A stretch of 64,000 nucleotides of DNA from Komagataeibacter xylinus. Its GTDB lineage: Bacteria > Pseudomonadota > Alphaproteobacteria > Acetobacterales > Acetobacteraceae. The translations under genes and the position numbers were made by a program. Shown here in pieces: positions 17,015 through 26,184 of this stretch. The notes beneath the pieces were generated by a model. The model made no database searches and had not been told where the DNA came from. It worked only from the letters and a program-made list of their open reading frames with translations. Location of the stretch: positions 1 through 64,000 of the forward strand of contig NZ_JARWSK010000001.1 in assembly GCF_031081985.1 (NCBI RefSeq), given 5' to 3'. Numbering within the stretch: the first letter of the stretch is position 1; the number at the start of each line of letters is the position of its first letter.

Positions 17015-17577
17015 TGACCACGATCCTCGAAGGCGTGGACGACCGCCCGTTCATCCCTACGGAATATGTCGTGCGTCTGGCCCGCACGCCGTGGGAACGG
17101 GCGGGCTACCATGCGCTGCGCCGCGACGTGTTCTGTACCGAACAGCAGGTCTTTGCGGATGATGACCGGGACGCAATCGACGCGGTTGCCATTCCCATCA
17201 TCGCGGCGTGCTGCATGGCGGGTATGCCGGACCGGGTGGTGGGCGCGGTGCGCATCCATGAAGCCGAACCCGGCGTCTGGCGCGGTTCCCGTCTGGTCGT
17301 CCATGAAGACCATCGCAAACTGGGGCGGATCGGCGCGGAACTCATCCGCATGGCGGTCAGCACGGCACACGGGCTTGGGGCCACGCGCTTCCTGGCCCAG
17401 GTACAGGAACAGAACGTGCTGTTCTTCCGCCGCCTGCACTGGACAAGCCTTGGAGCCATGACCCTGCATGGGCTGCCCCATCACGACATGCAGGCCGACC
17501 TCTCACGCTATCCGGCGCATGGCCAGGACCAGACCTGGCTGCTGCGCCCGCAGCCTCGTAACCGGCAGGTGGCATGA
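17014..17577 (+). CDS. nitE: MSMEG_0567/Sll0786 family GNAT N-acetyltransferase
   Basis: 187 residues with the GNAT core: RAGYHALRRDVFCTEQQVF, RLVVHEDHRKLGRIGAELIRMAV for acetyl-CoA binding and FLAQVQEQNVLFFRRLHW. It matches the Nit1C acetyltransferase. The acceptor is unknown; an amine made by other cluster enzymes is a reasonable guess. Its start overlaps the radical SAM stop by one base, and its stop overlaps the next start as ATGA. Confidence 0.9.
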   Translation: MTTILEGVDDRPFIPTEYVVRLARTPWERAGYHALRRDVFCTEQQVFADDDRDAIDAVAIPIIAACCMAGMPDRVVGAVRIHEAEPGVWRGSRLVVHEDHRKLGRIGAELIRMAVSTAHGLGATRFLAQVQEQNVLFFRRLHWTSLGAMTLHGLPHHDMQADLSRYPAHGQDQTWLLRPQPRNRQVA

Positions 17578-18548
17578 TGGCACACGAACTGACGACACTG
17601 CTGCGCACGCTTCGACACGGTCGGGCCCTTGCGGGCAAACAGGATATTGCCGAAACCGTCGCAATTCTTGGTCGTGATACAAGCGATGGTATCCGACTTG
17701 GCGATGACTGCGCCGCCATACCGGATGGCGATGGCTATCTCCTGCTGGCCAGCGAGGGGTTTCAGGACAGCTTCGTGCGCGCCATGCCGTGGTTTGCCGG
17801 GTATTGCGGCGTGATGGTCAATATCAGTGACATCGCGGCCATGGGCGGTCGCCCTGTGGCTGTAGTGGACGCGTTGTGGAGCGATACATCCGAGGCGGCT
17901 GCGTCCATTCTGACCGGTCTGCATGAAGGTGCGCGCACCTATGGCGTGCCGGTTGTCGGCGGCCATACCAACATGCGCAGCACCCATAATTCGCTGTCAG
18001 TCGCGATCCTTGGCCGTGCCCGTCATCTGCTGACCAGTTTCGATGCCCGACCGGGCGAAGTCCTGATCGCCGCCCTCGACCTGCGCGGCCGCTGGCACGA
18101 CCCGCACCCGTTCTGGGATGCCAGTTCCGCACTGTGTCATACTGAGGGGGCGGCACGCCTTCGAGATGATCTCGATCTCTTGCCCGGCATTGCCGAGGAC
18201 GGCCTGAGCCGCGCCGCCAAGGATATCAGCATGGCCGGACTGCTGGGCACCGCGCTCATGCTGGCCGAATGTTCGGGTATCGGCATGACCATCACGCTCG
18301 ATGACATTCCACGTCCCGACGATGCACCAATGGAACGCTGGCTGTCCGCATTCCCCAGCTATGGCTATCTGCTGACGGCCCGGCCCGAGGCGGCCGGGGC
18401 AATCATGGCCCGCTTTCATGGGCGGGGCATAGCGGCTTCTGTCATCGGTCAGTGTAACAGCACGCAGCGGCTGGATGTCACATGGGCGAACGAGAAGGAA
18501 ACCTTCTGGGATCTCGCCCGGATGCCGCTCATGGGGTGTGCGCCATGA
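17574..18548 (+). CDS. nitF: Sll0787 family AIR-synthase-like protein
   Basis: 324 residues of the PurM/ThiL/SelD ATP-binding superfamily. The N-terminal motif IRLGDDCAAIPDGDGYLLLASEGF and the NISDIAAMGGRPVAVVDALW segment are typical; GHTNMRS and AAKDISMAGLLGTALML follow. Relatives phosphorylate small substrates by making acyl- or phospho-intermediates with ATP. In the Nit1C cluster its substrate is unknown. ATGA overlap with the acetyltransferase stop shows tight coupling. Confidence 0.9.
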   Translation: MMAHELTTLLRTLRHGRALAGKQDIAETVAILGRDTSDGIRLGDDCAAIPDGDGYLLLASEGFQDSFVRAMPWFAGYCGVMVNISDIAAMGGRPVAVVDALWSDTSEAAASILTGLHEGARTYGVPVVGGHTNMRSTHNSLSVAILGRARHLLTSFDARPGEVLIAALDLRGRWHDPHPFWDASSALCHTEGAARLRDDLDLLPGIAEDGLSRAAKDISMAGLLGTALMLAECSGIGMTITLDDIPRPDDAPMERWLSAFPSYGYLLTARPEAAGAIMARFHGRGIAASVIGQCNSTQRLDVTWANEKETFWDLARMPLMGCAP

Positions 18549-19723
18549 GCCTCTCCATCGGCATCCTGACCCATTCCACCAATCCGCGTGGCGGCGTGGT
18601 GCATGGCATGGCGCTGGCCGAAGCCCTGTGCGACGCAGGCCACGACGCCACGCTCATCGCGCCGGATGTAACCGGGGCCGGTTTCTTCCGCACGCCCCGC
18701 TGCGCCACAAACTGTATCCCGGCCGTGCCCGAGACCGACCTGCCAACGCTGGTGGAGCGCCGCATTGGCGAGATCAGGGACGCCCTGCGTGGGCAGCATT
18801 TTGACGTGCTGCATGCGCAGGACCCGATCAGCGCCAATGCACTGGCCGAACTGGTGGAAGAGGGACGGATACCGGGCTTTGCCCGCACGGTCCACCATCT
18901 TGACCATTTCACGCACCCGGTCCTTGCCGCGCGGCAGGAACGGGGGATCAGGGCGGCGGCCAAACTGTTTACCGTCAGCACAATGTGGGAAGATGTCCTG
19001 CGCAACGACCATGGCCGCGAAGCCCCGGTCGTGGGCAACGGGGTTGATCCCGTGCGCTTTTCGCCCCTACCAACTGCGCACGATGCCGCGTTGCGGGCGC
19101 GGTATCATCTGCCTGCCGATCAGCACCTGATTCTGTCCGTGGGCGGAATCGAGCGGCGCAAGAACACGCTGCAATTGCTCGACGCATTTCTGGCCCTTCG
19201 CCGCGAGCGGCCTGATGTGCATCTGGTTGTGGCGGGCGGGGCCTCGCTGCTGGATCATTCTGCCTACCGCACCCGGTTCATGGCGCGTCTGCGCGAAAGC
19301 GGTGCGGCCGATCATGTCACCATCACCGGGCCGGTTGCGGATGAAGACATGCCTTCATTCTACCGGCAGGCGGACGTGCTGGCCTATCCATCCGTAACCG
19401 AGGGGTTCGGGCTGTGCCCGCTGGAAGCCCTGGCTTGCGGCACGCCTGTTATTGTGCCGGCAATCGCACCTTTCACGGAGCATTTTTCGGCAACGGATGC
19501 GCTGTGGTGCCAACCGGCGCACCCCGACACTTTGTTCAGAGCGTTGCGCGACGCCCTACGCGTCGAAAGCCGTGACCATTTCCGGGCCAGCGGCCCCGCA
19601 ACCGCCCGCCGTTTCGACTGGGGCAGCGTCGCCAGCCGTCACCTCCCCGCATACCGGCGTCTAGCGGCGCTGCCGCACGCTGGCATCCCTGCTTCAGGAG
19701 TTTTGTCACCATGCCCGAAATGA
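18545..19723 (+). CDS. MSMEG_0565 family glycosyltransferase
   Basis: 392 residues, GT4-type GT-B fold. The donor-binding motif is EGFGLCPLEALACGTPVIV, preceded by LSVGGIERRKNTLQLLDAF. It matches the MSMEG_0565 family found only in some Nit1C clusters (actinobacteria, cyanobacteria). Its start overlaps the AIR-synthase-like stop and its end overlaps the next gene by 13 bases. A glycosylated product or carrier is suggested, but no substrate is known. Confidence 0.9.
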   Translation: MSLSIGILTHSTNPRGGVVHGMALAEALCDAGHDATLIAPDVTGAGFFRTPRCATNCIPAVPETDLPTLVERRIGEIRDALRGQHFDVLHAQDPISANALAELVEEGRIPGFARTVHHLDHFTHPVLAARQERGIRAAAKLFTVSTMWEDVLRNDHGREAPVVGNGVDPVRFSPLPTAHDAALRARYHLPADQHLILSVGGIERRKNTLQLLDAFLALRRERPDVHLVVAGGASLLDHSAYRTRFMARLRESGAADHVTITGPVADEDMPSFYRQADVLAYPSVTEGFGLCPLEALACGTPVIVPAIAPFTEHFSATDALWCQPAHPDTLFRALRDALRVESRDHFRASGPATARRFDWGSVASRHLPAYRRLAALPHAGIPASGVLSPCPK

Positions 19724-19998
19724 CCTTTCGCGTGCGCTGGCCCGATGGGAAGGAGACTGACTGTTACTCCCCCTCGCTGGTCATAAGGGACCACTTCACG
19801 CCCGGTCAGGATTATCCGGTCCGGGAGTTTCTTGAAAAGGCGGACACCGCCCTGACGGACGCCAGCGAGCGTGTTCGCGCCCGCTACGGCTTCCCATGCA
19901 GCCGCGCCCTTGGCCAGCTTCAGACCATAAGGCAGGCCAGTGCGCCTTTTCTGAACCAGTCCGACGCGCAGGTGCGCGTCCTGTCTTTCAGTTATTGA
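19711..19998 (+). CDS. nitG: MSMEG_0570 family nitrogen-starvation response protein
   Basis: 95 residues, small soluble protein. The opening MTFRVRWPDGKETDCYSPSLVI and the RARYGFPCSRALGQL segment match the MSMEG_0570 family, always found in Nit1C clusters; function unknown. Two conserved cysteines are present. It overlaps the glycosyltransferase gene by 13 bases and is followed 17 bases later by the flavoprotein gene. Confidence 0.9.
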   Translation: MPEMTFRVRWPDGKETDCYSPSLVIRDHFTPGQDYPVREFLEKADTALTDASERVRARYGFPCSRALGQLQTIRQASAPFLNQSDAQVRVLSFSY

Positions 19999-20014
19999 GA
20001 CGAAAAGAACGACC

Positions 20015-21262
20015 ATGACACAGAACGAGAAAAGCATCCCCGTCATCATCGTGGGTGGCGGACAGGCCGGGCTCTCCATGAGCTGGTATCTCTGCCGCGA
20101 GAAGGTGGAGCACATCGTCTTTGAGGCAAAGACCGCCTGCCATTCGTGGGATGATGAGCGCTGGGACAATTTCTGCCTGGTCACACCGAACTGGCAGTGC
20201 GAACTTCCCGGTCATCCCTACAAGGGGAAAGACCCGCACGGCTTCATGGTGAAGCAGGAAATTATTGACTACGTGAAGGGATTTGTTGCCTCCTTCAACC
20301 CGCCCCTGCGTGAACACACGGCCGTCACCTCCATCACCCGCCATGAAGGTGGTGGCTATCGCGTGGTAGCAGGTGGTGAGACGTGGCACGCGAAACATGT
20401 TGTTATCGCATCCGGCGCATATCAGGACGCGGTCATCCCCGGTTATGCCAGCGGCATCGACCCCGCCATTCATCAGGTTCATTCGCAGGATTATCGCAAC
20501 GCAGCCCAGTTGCCTGAAGGCGCGGTTCTGGTCGTGGGCAGCGGCCAGTCCGGCGCGCAGATTGTCGAGGACCTGTTCCTTGAAAAACGCAAGGTCCATC
20601 TCTGTGTCGGCTCCGCCCCGCGCGTCTCGCGCTTCTACCGTGGCCGTGATGTTGTGGACTGGCTTGCGGACATGTACTTCTACGACCTGACGGTGGATAA
20701 TCACCCCCTGCGTGACGGCGCACGCGACAAGACCAATCATTATGTCACGGGCCGAAATGGCGGACATGACCTTGATCTGCGCAAGTTCGCGAAGGAAGGC
20801 GTGGGCCTGCACGGCACGTTGGAGACAATCCGTGACGAGGTGGCGCACTTCGCGCCGGATCTTGCGGAAAACCTTGATGATGCGGACAAGACCAATGCCG
20901 ACATCAAGAAATCCATTGACGCCTACATCGCCCGTGAAGGGATCACGGCTCCGACCGAAGCCCCTTATGTGCCTGTGTGGGAGCCCGATGGCAGTAACAC
21001 CCCGCTCGACCTGAAGGCTGCCGGGATCACTTCGATCCTCTGGTGCATCGGCTTCCGCCCGAACTATCGCTGGATCGACGTGCCGGTCTTCAATGGGGCC
21101 AACAAGCCGGTCTGGCATCGCGGCGTGACCGATGCGCCGGGCTTCTACTTCCTCGGCCTGCCATGGCTGCACACCTGGGGATCGGGACGGTTCTCAGGCG
21201 TTTCGCGCGATGCCGCGTGGCTGGCCAGCCAGATCACCGGCAAAGACGTGTCTGTAGCCTGA
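20015..21262 (+). CDS. nitH: MSMEG_0569 family flavin-dependent oxidoreductase
   Basis: 415 residues. Two dinucleotide-binding motifs are visible, IIVGGGQAGLSMSWYL for FAD at the N-terminus and VLVVGSGQSGAQIVEDLF near residue 170 for NAD(P)H, as in N-hydroxylating and Baeyer-Villiger-type flavin monooxygenases. The C-terminus has FLGLPWLHTWGSGRFSGVSRDA. The family belongs to Nit1C clusters. N- or C-oxygenation of a cluster intermediate is a reasonable inference. Confidence 0.92.
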   Translation: MTQNEKSIPVIIVGGGQAGLSMSWYLCREKVEHIVFEAKTACHSWDDERWDNFCLVTPNWQCELPGHPYKGKDPHGFMVKQEIIDYVKGFVASFNPPLREHTAVTSITRHEGGGYRVVAGGETWHAKHVVIASGAYQDAVIPGYASGIDPAIHQVHSQDYRNAAQLPEGAVLVVGSGQSGAQIVEDLFLEKRKVHLCVGSAPRVSRFYRGRDVVDWLADMYFYDLTVDNHPLRDGARDKTNHYVTGRNGGHDLDLRKFAKEGVGLHGTLETIRDEVAHFAPDLAENLDDADKTNADIKKSIDAYIAREGITAPTEAPYVPVWEPDGSNTPLDLKAAGITSILWCIGFRPNYRWIDVPVFNGANKPVWHRGVTDAPGFYFLGLPWLHTWGSGRFSGVSRDAAWLASQITGKDVSVA

Positions 21263-21276
21263 ACGGAGTAACCGCC

Positions 21277-23049
21277 ATGCTTCCATGGACAACATATGAG
21301 GCAATGTATGATGCGGCACGGAACCAGCCAGAACAGTTCTGGCTGGCTGCGGCGCAACGCATCACATGGAAGCAGGTACCTGTGAGCGCATGCAGGGCGC
21401 GGGCGGATGGCTGGCATGACTGGTTTCCCGACGCCACGCTTAATACCTGCCATAACGCCGTGGACCGACATGTTGAAAATGGTCGCGGTGAACAGGCAGC
21501 ATTGATCTGGCATTCCTGCGCCACAAAGGAACGGCAGGTGGTAACCTACCGGGAACTACAGGACAGGGTGGCCCGGTTTGCCGGTGGCCTGCGCGCGCTG
21601 GGGGTAGGGCAGGGCGACCGCGTCCTGATCGCCATGCCGACCATGATCGAGACGGCCATCGCCATGCTGGCCTGTGCGCGGATCGGCGCCGTGCATGTGG
21701 TGGTTTTCGCCGGTTACGCCGGGCCTGAACTGGCACGACGGATTGATGACGCAGCACCGAAGGTCATCATCATTGCCAGTTGCAGCTTTCAGGGGCAGAC
21801 GCCCATTCCATCCGCACCTGCCCTGAATGAGGCGCTGGCCAAAACGACGCACAGACCACAGGCCTGCGTGATCGTGCAGCGAGAAGCCTGTCCGGCATCG
21901 CTTCTGCCAGTGCGGGATCATGATTTTCGCACGTTGGAACAGTCCGCACCGGCAGAGCCGGTCACGCTGCGCTCCGAAGATCCCCTGTATATTCTTCACA
22001 CGTCCGGCACGACGGGGCATGCGAAAGGCATTGTGCGTGACAATGGCGGGCATGCTGTGGCCCTCGCCCTGTCCATGGAGCTGATCTATGGCTGCAAACC
22101 CGGCGATACGTTCTTCACCACATCGGACCTGGGCTGGGTGGTTGGCCATTCCTACGGCGTCTATGCGCCGCTGATCAGCGGCTGCACCAGCGTGATCGTG
22201 GAAGGCGGCGCATCGGCTTCCGCTATCCGCGCGCTTTGCCATGAGCACGAGGTGAAATGCCTGTTCACCACACCCACCCAGATGCGCCTCATGCGGCAGG
22301 AAAGCCGCAACCTGTCAGGGGCCATCCTGCCAGCACTTGCCCGCATTTTCGTGGCTGGGGAATATGCGGATCCGACATTGCTGGAGTGGGCACGATCCTA
22401 TTTTTGCAAACCCGTGGTCAATCACTGGTGGCAGACTGAAACGGGGTGGAGCATCACCGCTCATTTTTTTGGCCTGCCCGAGCGCGAGCCGGTCTCGCTC
22501 ATGAACGACATTGGGCGGCCTGCACCGGGATTTCGCCCGGAAATTGTGCCGTCCATACCCGGTGAACAGTGCGGCGAGATTGTCCTTTCGCTGCCGCTGC
22601 CGCCCGGCTGTCTGGCAGGAGTGTGGAAAGAAGGGGCGATCCATGTTCCTGCAGCTTATCTGGACGAGACCGGCCAGTATTATCGCACCTTTGACGAAGG
22701 CATGATCGAGGCTAGTCGCACCGTGCATATGCTCGGGCGTTCCGATGATGTCATCAAGGTCGCAGGACGGCGGATTTCGGGCGTGCAGATCGAAAAGATC
22801 ATCGCCACCCATCCAGCCGTTCATGCGTGTGCCGTAGTTGCAATTCCGGACGAACTGCGAGGGCAGCGACCTGTCGCTTATGTGGTTCCAGATCCCGAAG
22901 CGGAATGCGCGCCTTCTTCCGAGGAAATCGTTGCGCGGGTCAACGAAGTCCTCGGGCGCTGGATTGGCTTGAAAGAAGTCCGCTTCGTCAGGCAACTGCC
23001 GACCACCGTGTCCGGAAAGATCACGCGGAAGCGCCTGCTGGTCTCCTGA
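21277..23049 (+). CDS. PrpE/Acs-like acyl-CoA synthetase
   Basis: 590 residues, ANL superfamily. Motifs: YILHTSGTTGHAKGIVRDNGG (ATP loop), FTTSDLGWVVGHSYGVYAPL, WWQTETGW and the C-terminal catalytic lysine in TVSGKITRKRLL. These resemble propionyl-CoA synthetase more than acetyl-CoA synthetase. It starts 14 bases after the flavoprotein gene and so belongs to the cluster operon. It is not a core Nit1C member; it might activate the carboxylate released by the nitrilase, which is inference. Confidence 0.88.
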   Translation: MLPWTTYEAMYDAARNQPEQFWLAAAQRITWKQVPVSACRARADGWHDWFPDATLNTCHNAVDRHVENGRGEQAALIWHSCATKERQVVTYRELQDRVARFAGGLRALGVGQGDRVLIAMPTMIETAIAMLACARIGAVHVVVFAGYAGPELARRIDDAAPKVIIIASCSFQGQTPIPSAPALNEALAKTTHRPQACVIVQREACPASLLPVRDHDFRTLEQSAPAEPVTLRSEDPLYILHTSGTTGHAKGIVRDNGGHAVALALSMELIYGCKPGDTFFTTSDLGWVVGHSYGVYAPLISGCTSVIVEGGASASAIRALCHEHEVKCLFTTPTQMRLMRQESRNLSGAILPALARIFVAGEYADPTLLEWARSYFCKPVVNHWWQTETGWSITAHFFGLPEREPVSLMNDIGRPAPGFRPEIVPSIPGEQCGEIVLSLPLPPGCLAGVWKEGAIHVPAAYLDETGQYYRTFDEGMIEASRTVHMLGRSDDVIKVAGRRISGVQIEKIIATHPAVHACAVVAIPDELRGQRPVAYVVPDPEAECAPSSEEIVARVNEVLGRWIGLKEVRFVRQLPTTVSGKITRKRLLVS

Positions 23050-23194
23050 CGTTGGCAGTATCGTAATGGGCTGGAGGATCTTCTCGTGCCTGAACATGCG
23101 GTGTGAGCGGATCAACCGGGTCGGCTCAGGGTTTGGAATCTCTCTTTCTGCTCCTGACTGGATTTTATCCGGGGCAGAAAACATACATCCCCTA

Positions 23195-24565
23195 TCAGGC
23201 GACGCGGATCAGCTTGCGGTTGATGAACTCCTCGATGCCGAGGAAGGACAGTTCGCGGCCAAATCCCGAATTCTTGATCCCGCCAAAGGGTAGTTCAGGG
23301 GCTGCGGCCGTGGCCGTGTTGATGAACATCATGCCGGTCTCGACCGCTTCGGCCACTTGTTCCGCCCGGCCAAGGTCACGCGAGAACACGGAACCACCGA
23401 GGCCGTAAGGGGAGTCATTGGCCAGTTCGATGGCCTCATGCTCGCCTACGACCTTATGCACGACGGCAACGGGACCGAAAATCTCCTGATAGAAGACCGG
23501 ATTGTCCTTCGCCACGTTGGTCAGGATGGTCGGTTCCATGAAGAAGCCCGTCCGCTCCATCCGCTTGCCCCCGGCCACCAGCGTCGCCCCTGTCTTGACG
23601 GCTTCGTCGGTCTGCGCCAGTGCGGTGTCGAGTGCCTTCCTGCTGCTCATCGGGCCATGGGTCGTGCCTTCGGCCAGCGGGTCGCCGATGCGAAACTGTG
23701 TGATCGCCTTTTTCAGACCCGCGAGGAAGGCATCATAGACCTTCTCATGCACGATCATCCGCTTGGCCGCCGTGCAGACCTGCCCGTTATTGGCGAACCG
23801 GCCCCATGTCGCCCACTTGACCGCGAGTTCAAGGTCCGCATCATCCAGCACGATGAAGGCATCGCTGCCGCCAAGTTCCATCGTGTCCTTCTTCAGCGCC
23901 GCCCCAGCTTCGGCCGCGACCGTCTGGCCCGCACGTTCGCTGCCCGTCAGGGCGACGCCACGGATGCGGACATCCTTGATCAGTTCAGCCGACTGGTCAT
24001 TGTCGAGGAAGATGTTGGTATAGACGCCAGCAGGCGCGCCCGCATCGTGGAACAGCTTTTCAAACGCCAGCGCGCATTGCGGCACGTTGGGCGCGTGCTT
24101 GGCGATGACCACGTTGCCCGCCATCAGGTTCGGCCCCGCCACGCGGGCCAACTGGTAATAGGGGAAATTCCATGGCTCGATGCAGTAGATCAGGCCAAGC
24201 GGCTGGTTGATGATCTTTGCATGGCCTTCCTTGACCTTCAGGTGCGTGGGGGCAAGGAATTCTGCCGCACCATCGGCATAGAAGGACAGGATATCGGCGG
24301 TGATGTCGATTTCCTCCAGCGCGTCGGGCAGCGCCTTGCCCATTTCGGTCGCGATCAGGCGCGCATGGGCCACCCGGTCGCGGCGCAGCAGGTCGGCGGC
24401 CTTTGACATGATGACCTTGCGGGCCGCGATGTCGCGCTTTTTCCAGTCGGTCTTCCACACATGATCCGCGCGATCCACAATCGCCTTCATCTGCGCGTCG
24501 GTATGCAGTTCAAACGTGCGTTCCACGGTTTCCGTGGTCGGGTTGAGGGTCTGGTAAAAACTCAT
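23195..24565 (-). CDS. NAD(P)-dependent aldehyde dehydrogenase (Sad/YneI type)
   Basis: 456 residues, ALDH superfamily. Motifs: IEPWNFPYYQLAR, FTGSE-equivalent ALTGSERAGQ, catalytic Glu in MELGGSDAFIVLDDAD and nucleophile Cys in NNGQVCTAAKR. It is closest to E. coli Sad (YneI), a succinate-semialdehyde dehydrogenase that also takes other small aldehydes. It lies 17 bases downstream of the Old Yellow Enzyme gene and is probably in its operon. A paralogue lies at 52583. ATG 24565 follows AGGGAAATG. Confidence 0.9.
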   Translation of the reverse strand: MSFYQTLNPTTETVERTFELHTDAQMKAIVDRADHVWKTDWKKRDIAARKVIMSKAADLLRRDRVAHARLIATEMGKALPDALEEIDITADILSFYADGAAEFLAPTHLKVKEGHAKIINQPLGLIYCIEPWNFPYYQLARVAGPNLMAGNVVIAKHAPNVPQCALAFEKLFHDAGAPAGVYTNIFLDNDQSAELIKDVRIRGVALTGSERAGQTVAAEAGAALKKDTMELGGSDAFIVLDDADLELAVKWATWGRFANNGQVCTAAKRMIVHEKVYDAFLAGLKKAITQFRIGDPLAEGTTHGPMSSRKALDTALAQTDEAVKTGATLVAGGKRMERTGFFMEPTILTNVAKDNPVFYQEIFGPVAVVHKVVGEHEAIELANDSPYGLGGSVFSRDLGRAEQVAEAVETGMMFINTATAAAPELPFGGIKNSGFGRELSFLGIEEFINRKLIRVA

Positions 24566-24581
24566 GGGTACATTTCCCTGT

Positions 24582-25706
24582 TTATTGATTATGGAAAGGG
24601 TAGTCGGTGTAGCCATGCGCGCCGCCGCCATACATCGTTGCCGGGTCCAGCGGATTGAGCGGCCAGCCCTGTTCCAGCCGCGCGGGCAGGTCCGGATTGG
24701 CGATGAACTTCCGGCCAAAGCCGATCATGTCCGCCCATCCATGGCCCAGCACATGCTGTGCCTTGTGCAGGTCGTAGCGGCCCGCGCACAGGATGCGGCC
24801 GCCAAAGATGTCGCGCACGCTGGCGCGGAAGGCGTCCGGCATTTCGGGTGCATTGTCCCAGTCGGCCTCGGCCAGCGAGACATAGGCGATGCCTGCCTCG
24901 GCCAGCACGCGCACGGCTGCGGTGTAGGTCTCTGCCGGATTGTCCTCCAGCAGGCCGAGATAGACGCGTTCTTCCGTGGTCGTGCTGAACAGCGGGGAAA
25001 ACCGCACGCCCATTCTGTCGGGCGTGACGACGGCGGCGACGGCCTCCACCACTTCGTGCAGGAAGCGCAGGCGGTTGGACAGGCTGCCGCCATAGGCATC
25101 GGTGCGGAAATTGGTCCGTTCGGATAGGAACTGGTTGATCAGGTAGCCATTGGCCGCGTGGATCTCCACCCCATCGAACCCGGCGGACAGCGCGTTGCGC
25201 GCCGCCTGCGCATACATCTCCACCAGTTCGTGGATTTCAGGAATAGACAGTGCGCGTGGCATGTCGGGTGGCACCAGTTTTCCCGTGCCCGGCCCCGTGG
25301 GGATGAATACGTTGACATCTGTTGCCGCAACCGCCGACGGAGCGATCGGGGCCTCATGACCGGGCTGCAATGCGCGGTGGGACACGCGGCCGACATGCCA
25401 TAACTGCGCAAAGATGGGCCGCCGCTTTGCGTGTACCGCGTCAGTGACCAGTTTCCAGCCCGCGACCTGTTCAGGGGAGTAGATGCCCGGTGTCCAGGCA
25501 TAGCCCTGCCCGCGGGGTTCGATCTGCGTGCCTTCGGTAATCAGGAAACCCGCCTGCGTGCGCTGTGCGTAATATTCGGCCATCAGCGCATTGGGAATAT
25601 CGCCGGGCTGGGTGCTGCGGCAGCGTGTCAGAGGTGGCAGGAAGATCCGGTTTTCCAGCGACAGGTCGCCCAGCCGCACAGGTCCGAATAAAGAAGATGA
25701 AGACAT
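24582..25706 (-). CDS. Old Yellow Enzyme family alkene reductase (NemA-like)
   Basis: 374 residues, FMN-dependent TIM barrel. Visible: FLPPLTRCRSTQPGDIPN, AQLWHVGRVSH, the H-x2-N substrate pair in VEIHAANGYLINQFLS, and NFRTDAYGGSLSNRLRF. Such enzymes reduce activated C=C bonds in enals, nitroesters and maleimides using NADPH. The gene diverges from an HxlR regulator with an inverted repeat between them, and the ALDH downstream could take the aldehyde product further. Confidence 0.92.
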   Translation of the reverse strand: MSSSSLFGPVRLGDLSLENRIFLPPLTRCRSTQPGDIPNALMAEYYAQRTQAGFLITEGTQIEPRGQGYAWTPGIYSPEQVAGWKLVTDAVHAKRRPIFAQLWHVGRVSHRALQPGHEAPIAPSAVAATDVNVFIPTGPGTGKLVPPDMPRALSIPEIHELVEMYAQAARNALSAGFDGVEIHAANGYLINQFLSERTNFRTDAYGGSLSNRLRFLHEVVEAVAAVVTPDRMGVRFSPLFSTTTEERVYLGLLEDNPAETYTAAVRVLAEAGIAYVSLAEADWDNAPEMPDAFRASVRDIFGGRILCAGRYDLHKAQHVLGHGWADMIGFGRKFIANPDLPARLEQGWPLNPLDPATMYGGGAHGYTDYPFHNQ

Positions 25707-25716
25707 GATCAACCCT

Positions 25717-25756
25717 GTTTACAAATGCAGGCCATCCGTCCGGCCCGCATGTAAAC
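25717..25756. promoter_or_regulatory. Inverted repeat in OYE/HxlR promoter region
   Basis: GTTTACAAATGCAGGCC (25717-25733) faces GGCCCGCATGTAAAC (25742-25756), an imperfect palindrome with TTTAC...GTAAA outer arms. It is 10 bases upstream of the OYE start codon, a good position for the HxlR regulator to act. Confidence 0.6.
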
Positions 25757-25821
25757 ATTGACCCAGCCTGCGGTGTGCGCAAGAACGCACATAAACCGCC
25801 ACTAGTGTCAGGAATGATACC

Positions 25822-26184
25822 ATGCCCCGCATCCGTCATACCACGCTGGCCTGCAGTCCCGGCTGCACGGTGGAAGCCACGCTCGAACTGTTCGGGGGCA
25901 AGTGGAAGGCGCTGATCCTGTACCACCTGTTCGAGGACGGGGTGCTGCGGTTTGGCGAACTGCGCCGCCGCCTGCCCAACGTCACGCAGCGGATGCTGAC
26001 CAACCAGTTGCGAGAACTCGAAGCCGACGGCCTGGTGTCACGCACCGTCTTCCCCGAGGTGCCGCCGCATGTGGAATATGCCCTGACCGAGTTGGGCAAG
26101 ACGCTGAAGCCGGTCATTCAGGCGCTCAAGATGTGGGGAGATCGCTATGCCCATTCTGTCCAGCGGAACAAAGCTGCTGATTGA
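25822..26184 (+). CDS. HxlR family transcriptional regulator
   Basis: 120 residues, winged-helix HxlR domain: TLELFGGKWKALILYHLFEDGVLRFGELRRRLPNVTQRMLTNQLRELEADGLV. Two N-terminal cysteines (C11, C15) resemble the redox/electrophile-sensing cysteines of HypR, YodB and QorR. Divergent from the OYE gene, which it probably controls in response to quinones or aldehydes. Confidence 0.9.
   Translation: MPRIRHTTLACSPGCTVEATLELFGGKWKALILYHLFEDGVLRFGELRRRLPNVTQRMLTNQLRELEADGLVSRTVFPEVPPHVEYALTELGKTLKPVIQALKMWGDRYAHSVQRNKAAD

Noticed and set aside
19988-21172. Minus-strand open frame of 394 codons
   Set aside because: Shadow of the MSMEG_0569 flavoprotein, whose FAD motifs are on the plus strand.
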